DNA of 41,687 nucleotides, taken from positions 1-41,687 of the forward strand of contig CAVEVQ010000023.1 of NCBI GenBank assembly GCA_963619325.1, written 5' to 3'. The translations under genes were made by a program, and so were the position numbers. The notes beneath the pieces were generated by a model. The model was given only the letters and a program-made list of their open reading frames with translations, had not been told where the DNA came from and did no database searches. Positions within the stretch are counted from its first letter, which is position 1. Every line of letters begins with the position of its first letter. The DNA comes from UBA1181 sp963619325 (GTDB taxonomy: Bacteria; Bacteroidota; Bacteroidia; Bacteroidales; Paludibacteraceae). Below are positions 24,669-32,600 of the stretch, piece after piece.

Positions 24669-24737
24669 GACTTTAATTTTTTAAATGCTTTTTAGATTAA
24701 CTGCGTCATACATTTCAATGTATGTGGAGTTGAATGA

Positions 24738-25007
24738 TTAGATGATTGCGAGAATGTCGCTCTGACGCATGATGAGGTATTTCTCTCCATCAAGCTCCAA
24801 TTCCGTGCCTGCGTATTTGCCGTAGAGAACATTGTCTCCCACTTTCACGACCATCGCTTCATCCTTCGTACCATTGCCGATTGCGAGGACTTCGCCTCTC
24901 AATGGTTTCTCTTTTGCTGAATCTGGAATGATAATTCCACTTGCTGTCTTTTCTTCTGCTGCAGCTGGTTTTACCAAAACTCTGTCTGCTAATGGTTTAA
25001 TGTTCAT
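24738..25007 (-). CDS. groES: Co-chaperonin GroES (Hsp10)
   Basis: An 89-residue lid of the GroEL chamber. MNIKPLADRVLVKPAAAEE, the mobile loop TASGIIIPDSAKEKPLRGEV, and VLYGKYAGTELELDGEKYLIMRQSDILAI are typical and complete. First gene of the operon. The upstream region shared with fabG carries inverted repeats (25116-25133, 25149-25166) that may control it. No CIRCE (TTAGCACTC-N9-GAGTGCTAA) element is present. Confidence 0.97.
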   Translation of the reverse strand: MNIKPLADRVLVKPAAAEEKTASGIIIPDSAKEKPLRGEVLAIGNGTKDEAMVVKVGDNVLYGKYAGTELELDGEKYLIMRQSDILAII

Positions 25008-25115
25008 AGACTATTTTTTTATTTTGTTTTTCGTTTTTCCTCGCAGGACTCTTTTCGCTTCCTGCTTCGACTTTACTTTATCATATTTCGTGCCAAACAC
25101 AAAAAACTACTCTTC

Positions 25116-25166
25116 TCTGACATTTTTGGCAGAGCTTTAAGATGAAATACTGACAAATTTGTCAGT
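25116..25166. promoter_or_regulatory. Inverted-repeat pair between groES and fabG (candidate operators)
   Basis: ACTGACAAATTTGTCAGT at 25149-25166 is a perfect 18-base palindrome. TCTGACATTTTTGGCAGA at 25116-25133 is an imperfect relative sharing the CTGACA half. The centres are 33 bases apart, close to three helical turns. The first lies 50-75 bases upstream of the fabG -7 box; both lie 110-160 bases upstream of the groES start. Confidence 0.45.
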
Positions 25167-25200
25167 TTAAAATGTTGTCAAGGAAAGGATAATGGTGAGG

Positions 25201-25229
25201 TTGGTTTAACATTTATTTTCTATCTTTGC
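25201..25229 (+). promoter_or_regulatory. Promoter of fabG
   Basis: TTG (25201-25203), 17-base spacer, TATCTTTGC (25221-25229); the ATG follows 49 bases later. Confidence 0.55.
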
Positions 25230-25278
25230 ATACGAAAATGTAAATGGTTAACCCAAATACTAATTAAATATATTATCT

Positions 25279-26025
25279 ATGGGATTGTTAGACGGAAAAA
25301 CTGCGCTTATCACTGGAGCAGCGCGTGGTATCGGTAAGGCGATTGCGCTTAAGTTTGCTAAAGAAGGTGCAAATATTGCGTTTACAGATTTAGTAATTAA
25401 TGAGGCTGCTCAGGAGACAGAAAAGGAGATAGCCGCTTTAGGTGTAAAAGCGAAAGGATATGCCTCCAACGCTGCGGATTTCTCTGAAACGGAGGCTGTT
25501 GTTGCCGAAGTACACAAAGAGTTTGGATCAATTGATATTTTGGTAAATAACGCGGGTATCACTAAGGATGGATTGATGTTGCGTATGTCTGAGGCTCAAT
25601 GGGACGCTGTTATTGCAGTGAACTTGAAGAGCGCTTTCAACTTCATTCATGCTTGTCTTCCTATCATGATGCGTCAGCGCCATGGTTCAATCATTAATAT
25701 GGCTTCTGTCGTTGGTGTCCATGGTAATGCGGGACAGGCGAACTATGCTTCTTCTAAAGCAGGATTGATTGCTTTGGCTAAGAGTGTCGGTCAAGAGATG
25801 GGCCCTAAGGGTATCCGTGCCAACGCCATTGCTCCTGGTTTCATAGACACCGCGATGACTCAGGCGTTGTCTGACGATGTTAGAAATGAGTGGATTAAGA
25901 AGATTCCTTTGCGTCGTGGTGGTACTACGGAAGATATAGCTAATTGCGCTACTTTCTTGGCATCTGATATGTCTTCTTACATTTCAGGTCAAGTAATCCA
26001 GGTTGATGGCGGAATGAATATGTAA
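25279..26025 (+). CDS. fabG: 3-oxoacyl-[acyl-carrier-protein] reductase
   Basis: A 248-residue short-chain dehydrogenase that reduces 3-oxoacyl-ACP with NADPH in type II fatty-acid synthesis. The cofactor motif TGAARGIG is at 12-19, NNAGITKDGLML is the FabG-typical NNAG segment, and the catalytic Ser143, Tyr156 and Lys160 lie in ASVVGVHGN and YASSK. The C-terminus ends in DGGMNM as in FabG. Single gene with its own promoter and terminator; no other fab genes are adjacent. Confidence 0.93.
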   Translation: MGLLDGKTALITGAARGIGKAIALKFAKEGANIAFTDLVINEAAQETEKEIAALGVKAKGYASNAADFSETEAVVAEVHKEFGSIDILVNNAGITKDGLMLRMSEAQWDAVIAVNLKSAFNFIHACLPIMMRQRHGSIINMASVVGVHGNAGQANYASSKAGLIALAKSVGQEMGPKGIRANAIAPGFIDTAMTQALSDDVRNEWIKKIPLRRGGTTEDIANCATFLASDMSSYISGQVIQVDGGMNM

Positions 26026-26062
26026 TTTGTTCGCAATTATTATTAAAAATGATAATTTTGTG

Positions 26063-26098
26063 CCCCGTTTCGATTTCATTATTGAAATTGAAACGGGG
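26063..26098 (+). terminator. Terminator of fabG
   Basis: A 15-bp stem (26063-26077 with 26084-26098) with one G-U pair on the plus strand, then a T-rich tail. Confidence 0.8.
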
Positions 26099-26113
26099 TA
26101 TGTCTTTTTCTAT

Positions 26114-26121
26114 TAGGTTTG
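26114..26121 (+). promoter_or_regulatory. -7 box (TAGGTTTG) for the decarboxylase gene
   Basis: TAGGTTTG 29 bases before the ATG at 26151; the nearest TTG at a plausible distance (26088-26090) lies inside the fabG terminator. Confidence 0.35.
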
Positions 26122-26150
26122 TCCCATGAAATTAACTTTTTGTAGATAAG

Positions 26151-27542
26151 ATGAAGAACAAGTATGTTGATCTTATAGAACAGTCGTTCGAGTTCCCCAA
26201 TGATGAGTTCAGCGTTGTGGATAATGAACTTCAGTGGTTTAATGTGCCTTTGATGGACGTAATCAAGCAGTATGGCACTCCGTTGCGTATTGCGTATTTG
26301 CCCCGTATAGCCCATAATATCCAAAAGGCGCGTCGCCTTTTCAATGTGGCAATGGCTAAGGTCGACTACCAAGGTAACTACAACTATTGCTTCTGTACGA
26401 AGAGTTCTCACTTCTCTTTCGTAATGGAAGAAGTGCTGAAACATGGGGTGCATGTGGAGATATCATCGGCATACGATGTCAACTTGTTGGAATGTTTGCA
26501 TGAGTCGGGTCATTTGGACAAGAAACGCTATGTGCTCTGCAATGGATTTAAAATCCCGCAATACACGGAGAATATCCAGTCCCTTATCAAACAAGGTTTT
26601 GAAAATGTAATTCCCATATTGGATAACAAAGATGAATTAGGCATGTTGCTTAAGGACTTCTCAGAACCTTTGAATGTCGGAATCAGAATAGCAACAGAGG
26701 AAGAACCTAAATTCGATTTCTATACCTCTCGCTTGGGGTTCCGTGTCACCGACATAATTCCATTTTACAAAAACCACATTATGAATAGTGGACAAGTGAA
26801 ACTGAAAATGCTTCACTTCTTCGTAAATACCGGTATAAAAGACACGTCTTACTATTGGAACGAGTTGAATAAAGTGTTGAACTTATATTGCGAGTTGAAA
26901 AAGATTTGTCCAGACTTGCATTGCCTGAACATTGGCGGAGGCTTCCCGTTCCAAACACATATGGATTTCTCTTACGACTATGAATATATGTCGGAGGAGA
27001 TTGTGGCAACTGTGAAGAATATTTGTACGCAGCAAGGTGTTCCAGAACCAGATATTTTCACGGAGTTTGGCTCATTTACTGTGAGTGAAAGTGGCGCTAT
27101 GCTCTATTCAATTGTTAATCAGAAACAACAAAACGACCGAGAGTTGTGGAATATGATTGATAGTTCGTTTATCAACACTATGCCAGACACATGGGCGTTG
27201 AACCAACGATTCCCATTTCTTGCAGTCAACAATTGGGACCAACCATACGAACGTGTTCACCTCGGTGGCTTAACCTGCGATAGCGAGGATTTCTACAATG
27301 CGGAAGTCCATTCAAACGCAATTTTCTTGCCTAAGATTCAAAAGGATCGGGAGCAGTTCATTGGATTCTTCCACATGGGGGCTTATCAAGAGGCTTTGAG
27401 TGGATTTGGTGGTATCAAACATTGTTTGTTGCCTGCTCCGAAATTAGTTGTAATCGACTTGGATGAGAATGGAGAGTACTGCACAAAGCTGTTCGCTAAA
27501 GAGCAAAGTTTTAAGTCTATGTTAAAGATATTGGGATATTAA
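26151..27542 (+). CDS. PLP-dependent arginine decarboxylase-like enzyme (alanine racemase fold)
   Basis: A 463-residue fold-III PLP decarboxylase. Lys84 in FCTKSSHF is the likely PLP-binding lysine, NIGGGFPFQ is the phosphate-binding glycine loop, EFGSFTVSESG is the second PLP segment, and Cys376 in LTCDSED is the family CDSxD cysteine at the dimer interface. The protein is shorter than E. coli SpeA (about 630-660) and resembles the short enzyme annotated as arginine decarboxylase in many Bacteroidota. Ornithine, lysine or diaminopimelate activity cannot be excluded; a diaminopimelate role looks less likely because the sequence is far from LysA. Would feed polyamine synthesis if ADC. Monocistronic with its own terminator. 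Confidence 0.7.
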   Translation: MKNKYVDLIEQSFEFPNDEFSVVDNELQWFNVPLMDVIKQYGTPLRIAYLPRIAHNIQKARRLFNVAMAKVDYQGNYNYCFCTKSSHFSFVMEEVLKHGVHVEISSAYDVNLLECLHESGHLDKKRYVLCNGFKIPQYTENIQSLIKQGFENVIPILDNKDELGMLLKDFSEPLNVGIRIATEEEPKFDFYTSRLGFRVTDIIPFYKNHIMNSGQVKLKMLHFFVNTGIKDTSYYWNELNKVLNLYCELKKICPDLHCLNIGGGFPFQTHMDFSYDYEYMSEEIVATVKNICTQQGVPEPDIFTEFGSFTVSESGAMLYSIVNQKQQNDRELWNMIDSSFINTMPDTWALNQRFPFLAVNNWDQPYERVHLGGLTCDSEDFYNAEVHSNAIFLPKIQKDREQFIGFFHMGAYQEALSGFGGIKHCLLPAPKLVVIDLDENGEYCTKLFAKEQSFKSMLKILGY

Positions 27543-27561
27543 AGCATTATCTAATTAAGAC

Positions 27562-27596
27562 AGACCTTCTAATTTATGTTAGAGGGTCTATTTTTT
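27562..27596 (+). terminator. Terminator of the decarboxylase gene
   Basis: An 11-bp stem (27562-27572 with 27579-27589) with one U-G pair on the plus strand, then a T-run. Confidence 0.8.
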
Positions 27597-27621
27597 ACAA
27601 CTTAATCTAAACGGATATCAA

Positions 27622-29010
27622 ATGGATAGGAAAAAACGAAATAAGTTGTTGAGGGTAGCTATTTCACTGATAATCATGCTTGTAATTTTGATAGTTTGTG
27701 TGAAGCGATGGTCAGTGTGGTTTGGAAATCCTCCGGAGCCTGCGTATGTGACTGAAAATAAAATATCTCGTGTCCTTTTGACGATGGGTGAGGATGAAAA
27801 CTCAAGGTATGTTACTTGGATATGTGATTCTGTTTCACATCAAAGTTGGCTGGATTATTATATGGATCAGGATTCCATCTTACATACATTGGATGCAAAA
27901 TCAAATGTTTTTCAATCTCGTTCTGGCAGATGCTCTTTCTATAATGTATTGATAGAAGGTGTTGTGTCTGAGAATATTTATCACTATCGAATTCGTACGG
28001 ACAGTGACACAACTGCATGGATGACTTTTCGTAAAAGCGACGATGAAAATTACTCATTTCTCTATTTTGGCGATATTCAAGATGAGTTAGATGGTGGTTT
28101 CGACTCTATCCTGCCTTCAATAATGGCTGAAAATAAAGACGCTCGATTGCTTTTGTTTGGCGGTGATTTGATAGAAAGACCGATGGATCAGTATTGGAAT
28201 GTCGTGTTTAGTGCGTTAGATACATTCGCAACGCAATATCCTATCGTGTCAGTTCCTGGTAATCATGAATATCTAAAATCTATGCCACGAAAGTTGGAAG
28301 AACGTTTCGCACTGACATTCTATTATTTTCAAAAATCGTACAAAGAAAATGATGAAAATGCGCTCTATACGTTTCAAGAGGGTAATGTTAGATTCTACCT
28401 ATTAGACTCAAATAAGGATTTTTGGAAGTTCTTTGCCCAACGTGATTGGTTGAAGACAGAACTGTCAAAATCGACAGCAAAGTGGAATGTAGTTGTCTTA
28501 CATCACCCGTTGTACTCTGTAAAGGGAAGAATAAACAATTTGATGCCGCGGCTCTTCTTCAATGGCTTGTTGGAAGAATACAAGGTGGATCTGGTGCTTC
28601 AAGGTCATGAGCATGTTTATGCTCGGTTTAATGTGGAGGAGGATGCAGATGGCAATATGACGTCGCCATTGAGACTTGTCTCTTATTCATCAAAAAAGGA
28701 TTATTCAATGGACTTCGTGGGCGATGTGGCAAAATGGGGTACTGCAGATCGTTATTATCAAAGATTTTCGATTCAAGGCGATTCTTTAGTAATGGAGACG
28801 TATGGTTCGGAAAACAGACTCTATGACAAGATTGTTATAGAAAAGAAAAATGGCAAAAGACATTTTAAGGACGAAGGACAATCAATCCCACAACGGATTT
28901 ATGTGTCTGATTGGTTTAAACAGAATAAAAGCCCTAAAAAAGTGAAGACATTTGAAGAAAATGTTGAGACATGGAAGAAATCGCATCCCAATGAGTTGAT
29001 AGAGCGGTGA
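27622..29010 (+). CDS. Membrane-anchored metallophosphoesterase (purple acid phosphatase-like)
   Basis: A 462-residue protein with one N-terminal membrane segment (LLRVAISLIIMLVILIVCV) that should anchor it with the body outside the cytoplasm. Residues about 45-140 form a beta-rich domain like the fibronectin-type N-domain of purple acid phosphatases (VLLTMGEDENSRYVTW). The calcineurin-like catalytic domain follows with GDIQ near 150, GGDLIE near 180, GNHEY near 213, LHHPLYS near 294 and QGHEHVYARF near 329, a complete binuclear metal set. Substrate unknown: phosphomonoesters or diesters. The C-terminal 60 residues are charged. It lies between the decarboxylase and purB on the same strand, with separate control signals. 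Confidence 0.88.
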   Translation: MDRKKRNKLLRVAISLIIMLVILIVCVKRWSVWFGNPPEPAYVTENKISRVLLTMGEDENSRYVTWICDSVSHQSWLDYYMDQDSILHTLDAKSNVFQSRSGRCSFYNVLIEGVVSENIYHYRIRTDSDTTAWMTFRKSDDENYSFLYFGDIQDELDGGFDSILPSIMAENKDARLLLFGGDLIERPMDQYWNVVFSALDTFATQYPIVSVPGNHEYLKSMPRKLEERFALTFYYFQKSYKENDENALYTFQEGNVRFYLLDSNKDFWKFFAQRDWLKTELSKSTAKWNVVVLHHPLYSVKGRINNLMPRLFFNGLLEEYKVDLVLQGHEHVYARFNVEEDADGNMTSPLRLVSYSSKKDYSMDFVGDVAKWGTADRYYQRFSIQGDSLVMETYGSENRLYDKIVIEKKNGKRHFKDEGQSIPQRIYVSDWFKQNKSPKKVKTFEENVETWKKSHPNELIER

Positions 29011-29029
29011 TTGTTGCTATAAATATTCA

Positions 29030-29061
29030 TTTGTGGATGTGCGTTGAATTTGTTATATTCG
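29030..29061 (+). promoter_or_regulatory. Promoter of purB
   Basis: TTTG (29030-29033), 20-base spacer, TATATTCG (29054-29061; one base off TAnnTTTG), 46 bases before the ATG. Confidence 0.5.
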
Positions 29062-29107
29062 CAGTTCGCGAAATTGACTTTATAAATAGAGAAATACATA
29101 TTGTAAG

Positions 29108-30451
29108 ATGGAATTAAATACGTTGACCGCCGTTTCTCCCGTAGACGGAAGGTACTGGGGCAAGTCGGAGCCTTTATCCGAGTATTTTTCAGAGTACGCT
29201 TTGATTCGTTATCGTGTACTCGTTGAGGTTGAATATTTTATTGCTTTATGCGAGCTTCCTCTTCCCAATCTAAAAGGTTTTGATGCAACAAATTTTTCTG
29301 CGTTAAGAAATATTTACAAGAATTTCACGCTTGAAAATGCTCAAAGAATCAAAGAGATAGAGAAGACGACAAATCATGATGTGAAGGCCGTTGAGTACTT
29401 TTTGAAAGAGCAGTTTGATGCGTTGAATTTGGCTTCGTTCAAAGAATTTATTCATTTTGGTTTGACCTCTCAGGATATCAATAATACCTCGGTCCCTTAT
29501 TCTATCAAGGCTGCCATTAATGAAGTTTATTTGCCGCAAATTGAAAAATTGATAGAGGAGTTGGCTTCTCGTGCGGAAGAATGGAAGAATATTCCAATGC
29601 TAGCAAAAACCCATGGCCAGCCTGCTTCCCCAACTCGCTTGGGAAAAGAAATCATGGTCTTCGTGAACAGATTGCGTGTACAGGTGGATCAGTTGAAAAC
29701 ATTGCCAGTTAGTGCTAAGTTCGGTGGCGCAACGGGTAACTTCAACGCTCATCATGTCGCGTTCCCAAACCATGATTGGCGTGCGTTTGGAAACCACTTT
29801 GTGAATGATATTTTAGGTTTGCAAAGAGAACAATGGACTACACAAATCTCAAATTACGACAATTTGGGAGCTGTTTTTGATTGCTTGAAGCGTGTTAACA
29901 CGATTATGATTGATATGAACCGCGATTTTTGGCAGTACATCTCGATGGAATATTTCAAGCAGAAAATCAAAGCTGGCGAGGTGGGGTCTTCCGCTATGCC
30001 TCACAAAGTGAACCCTATCGATTTTGAGAATGCTGAGGGTAACTTGGGCATGGCTAACTCTATTCTCCAGTTTCTCTCTGCTAAATTGCCTGTCTCTCGT
30101 TTGCAACGAGACTTGACCGACTCTACTGTGTTGAGAAATGTAGGTGTTCCTTTCGCTCACATTCTCATTGCCATACAAAGTTCCTTAAAGGGAATTGGCA
30201 AGTTGTTGCTGAACGAAAAAGCTATCTTCGCCGATTTGGATAAATGTTGGGCTGTCGTTGCCGAAGGTATTCAGACGATTTTGCGTCGCGAGGGCTATCC
30301 AAATCCATACGAGACGTTGAAGGCGTTGACCCGCACTAATGAGGGCATCACAGAAAAATCCATCAAAGACTTCATTGAGACTTTGAATGTCAGTGAGAGT
30401 GTGAAAGCGGAGCTTCGTGCCATCACTCCTCATAACTACACAGGAATATAA
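29108..30451 (+). CDS. purB: Adenylosuccinate lyase
   Basis: A 447-residue fumarase/aspartase-superfamily enzyme catalysing two steps of purine synthesis: SAICAR to AICAR plus fumarate, and adenylosuccinate to AMP plus fumarate. The N-terminus LTAVSPVDGRYWGK is E. coli-type PurB; TNHDVKAVEYFLKEQ, HFGLTSQDINNT, KTHGQPASPT and the signature SSAMPHKVNP from residue 294 are intact. Length matches the E. coli type (456). Followed after 57 bases by the MsbA-like gene on the same strand, possibly cotranscribed. Confidence 0.97.
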   Translation: MELNTLTAVSPVDGRYWGKSEPLSEYFSEYALIRYRVLVEVEYFIALCELPLPNLKGFDATNFSALRNIYKNFTLENAQRIKEIEKTTNHDVKAVEYFLKEQFDALNLASFKEFIHFGLTSQDINNTSVPYSIKAAINEVYLPQIEKLIEELASRAEEWKNIPMLAKTHGQPASPTRLGKEIMVFVNRLRVQVDQLKTLPVSAKFGGATGNFNAHHVAFPNHDWRAFGNHFVNDILGLQREQWTTQISNYDNLGAVFDCLKRVNTIMIDMNRDFWQYISMEYFKQKIKAGEVGSSAMPHKVNPIDFENAEGNLGMANSILQFLSAKLPVSRLQRDLTDSTVLRNVGVPFAHILIAIQSSLKGIGKLLLNEKAIFADLDKCWAVVAEGIQTILRREGYPNPYETLKALTRTNEGITEKSIKDFIETLNVSESVKAELRAITPHNYTGI

Positions 30452-30459
30452 TTCTTTCA

Positions 30460-30512
30460 GCCATCTTTTTAGTACTATGAAGAAAGAAGATGGCGATGAA
30501 ACTTGCTTATGA
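30460..30512 (+). other. Hairpin and 11-codon leader frame before the MsbA-like gene
   Basis: GCCATCTT (30460-30467) can pair with AAGATGGC (30487-30494). An 11-residue frame (MKKEDGDETCL) runs 30477-30512 and its TGA overlaps the exporter start as ATGA. No T-run follows the hairpin. Could be a leader peptide or chance. Confidence 0.3.
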
Positions 30513-32344
30513 GTAAAATATCTGATTTGCAGTTCATCAAACTGATTAGTAGGTTTGTTGGACCATACAAGTCGAACGTTGTTCTGAATATCGTCTGCAA
30601 TATCTTGTCGACGGTATTCAGTGTTTTCTCGTTCGCCCTTATTGTACCGATTCTTCAGATTTTGTTCAAAACGACGACGGTGCGCTATGAATACATGCCC
30701 TTTGATTGGAGCTTCGAGGTCATAAAAAATAATGCTTATTGTTGGGTGTCGGACTACATTGAACAAAGTGGCGCACAGTCTACCTTGTTGATATTAGCAG
30801 TGTTTCTGATTTTGATGACCTTCCTCAAGACAGGCGTCGCTTATTTGGCAAGCTACTTTGTTATCCCTATGCGTACTGGGTTGACACGAGATATTCGTAG
30901 ACAGTTGTACGACAAGATTGTGGATCTGAACTTAGGTTTCTTCGACAAACAACGAAAGGGCGATATTATGGCTCGTATAACGGGTGATGTGGCTGAAGTG
31001 GAAAACTCCATTATGAGTTCCATTGAGTTGTTGTCAAAAAATCCTATTATGATTGTTGTCTACCTCGCCATCCTTTTGATGTTGAGTTGGAAACTGACTC
31101 TTTTTGTTTTGATCGTACTCCCGGTTGCAGGTGGAATCATGGGGGGCGTAGGAAAAACGTTAAAGAAACAATCTAAATTAGCTCAAAACCAACAGGGAGA
31201 TTTGCTCTCGCAGATAGAGGAGACTTTGAGCGGTTTGCGTGTCATCAAGGCGTTTAATGCGGAAAAGTCCGTCATTCGTATCTTCTCTAATATGAACGAA
31301 CGTTTGAGAAGGACCACCAACAGTGTTAACCGCCGTTATATGTTGGCGCATCCTATGAGTGAGCTTTTAGGAACGGCAACGATTGCAATAGTCCTTTTTT
31401 TCGGTGGCACCTTGATTTTAAATGATAGTAGTTCGCTTTCTGCGGCAGAGTTCATCTACTACTTGGTGATTTTCTATAGCATCATCAACCCTGCGAAAGA
31501 TTTGTCAAAGGCTGTCTATAGCATACAAAAAGGTAAAGCATCATTAGATCGTATCGATGTGATTTTGAAGGCGGAAAATCCGTTAAAGGAGGTGAAAAAT
31601 CCAGTAGCTCCAAAACCTTTCTCCGAGAAGATTGAATACAAGAATGTGAGTTTCAAATATGCTGACACATACGTTCTTAGAAACATCAATTTGACGATAG
31701 AGAAAGGAAAGATGGTGGCGTTGGTGGGGCAGTCGGGTTCCGGTAAATCGACTTTAGTCGACCTTTTGCCACGTTTTTATGACGTTACGGAGGGAGAAAT
31801 CACGATAGATGGAGTCAATGTGAAGAACATGACGCTGTTTGACTTACGTTCTTATATGGGGAATGTGAATCAAGAAGCGATTTTGTTCAACGATACTGTC
31901 TATAATAACATAGCTTTTGGTGTAGAGGATGCTACTGAGGAGCAGGTGATTAAAGCGGCTAAGATTGCAAACGCGCATGAGTTTATTATGGCGATGGAGG
32001 ATGGTTACCAGACGACGATAGGTGATAGAGGAGGCAGATTGTCGGGGGGACAACGTCAGAGGCTAAGTATTGCAAGAGCTGTTCTGAAGAATCCGTCTGT
32101 TTTGATTTTAGACGAAGCAACGTCTGCTTTAGATACAGAGTCTGAAAAGTTGGTGCAAGAGGCGTTAGAACGACTGATGCGGACAAGAACGTCCATCGTG
32201 ATAGCCCACAGACTTTCAACAATCCGTAATGCGGACATAATATGTGTGTTGCAAGACGGGAAAATTGTTGAACAAGGAAAACATGAGGAGTTGTTGGCGC
32301 TGAATGGACATTACGCCAAATTGTGTGCGATGCAGTCAGTATAA
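30509..32344 (+). CDS. MsbA-like ABC exporter (homodimeric type)
   Basis: A 611-residue half-transporter from the ATG at 30509. The N-terminal transmembrane domain has six helices; the nucleotide-binding domain has Walker A GQSGSGKST near 405, signature LSGGQRQRLS near 511, Walker B LILDEATSALD near 531 and the H-loop His in IAHRLSTI near 566, all canonical. Unlike the pair at 7-10.8 kb it needs no partner. The family includes MsbA (lipid A-core flippase) and multidrug exporters, and many Bacteroidota copies sit alone like this one; the substrate is not settled by sequence. Possibly coupled to purB upstream; terminator downstream. Confidence 0.85.
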   Translation: MSKISDLQFIKLISRFVGPYKSNVVLNIVCNILSTVFSVFSFALIVPILQILFKTTTVRYEYMPFDWSFEVIKNNAYCWVSDYIEQSGAQSTLLILAVFLILMTFLKTGVAYLASYFVIPMRTGLTRDIRRQLYDKIVDLNLGFFDKQRKGDIMARITGDVAEVENSIMSSIELLSKNPIMIVVYLAILLMLSWKLTLFVLIVLPVAGGIMGGVGKTLKKQSKLAQNQQGDLLSQIEETLSGLRVIKAFNAEKSVIRIFSNMNERLRRTTNSVNRRYMLAHPMSELLGTATIAIVLFFGGTLILNDSSSLSAAEFIYYLVIFYSIINPAKDLSKAVYSIQKGKASLDRIDVILKAENPLKEVKNPVAPKPFSEKIEYKNVSFKYADTYVLRNINLTIEKGKMVALVGQSGSGKSTLVDLLPRFYDVTEGEITIDGVNVKNMTLFDLRSYMGNVNQEAILFNDTVYNNIAFGVEDATEEQVIKAAKIANAHEFIMAMEDGYQTTIGDRGGRLSGGQRQRLSIARAVLKNPSVLILDEATSALDTESEKLVQEALERLMRTRTSIVIAHRLSTIRNADIICVLQDGKIVEQGKHEELLALNGHYAKLCAMQSV

Positions 32345-32383
32345 ACTAAATTTGACTGCGTCAGGTGATTTTCGATTAAAAAG

Positions 32384-32430
32384 AGACGATTAGAATTTTG
32401 AGTGAGTTAAAATTATAATCGTCTTTTTTT
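32384..32430 (+). terminator. Terminator of the MsbA-like gene
   Basis: Stem AGACGATTA (32384-32392) with TAATCGTCT (32416-32424), an inner AATTTT/AAAATT helix, and a T-run. Confidence 0.8.
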
Positions 32431-32472
32431 ACAAGAATGAGGATGAAAAATCTTTGTTTTGTTGCTTTCCTA

Positions 32473-32504
32473 TTTGTTAATTGTTGTAAAATTTCTATAT
32501 TTGC
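32473..32504 (+). promoter_or_regulatory. Promoter of the T9SS surface module
   Basis: TTTG (32473-32476), 19-base spacer, TATATTTGC (32496-32504), about 97 bases upstream of the ATG at 32601: a consensus Bacteroidota promoter heading the giant gene. Confidence 0.7.
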
Positions 32505-32600
32505 CCGAAATAAGGCCATTATTATAATCAATATGTGCAAAAGAATCGGTGTCTGAGATAGAAATCCTTTTCTTTTTGCGCTAATTATTACATTTAATTG

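Noticed and set aside
25008..25278. CIRCE heat-shock element before groES
   Set aside because: The TTAGCACTC-N9-GAGTGCTAA motif is absent; the palindromes present are a different sequence.
30185..30766. 193-codon minus-strand frame across the end of purB and start of the exporter
   Set aside because: Antisense to two strongly conserved genes; no recognisable domain.
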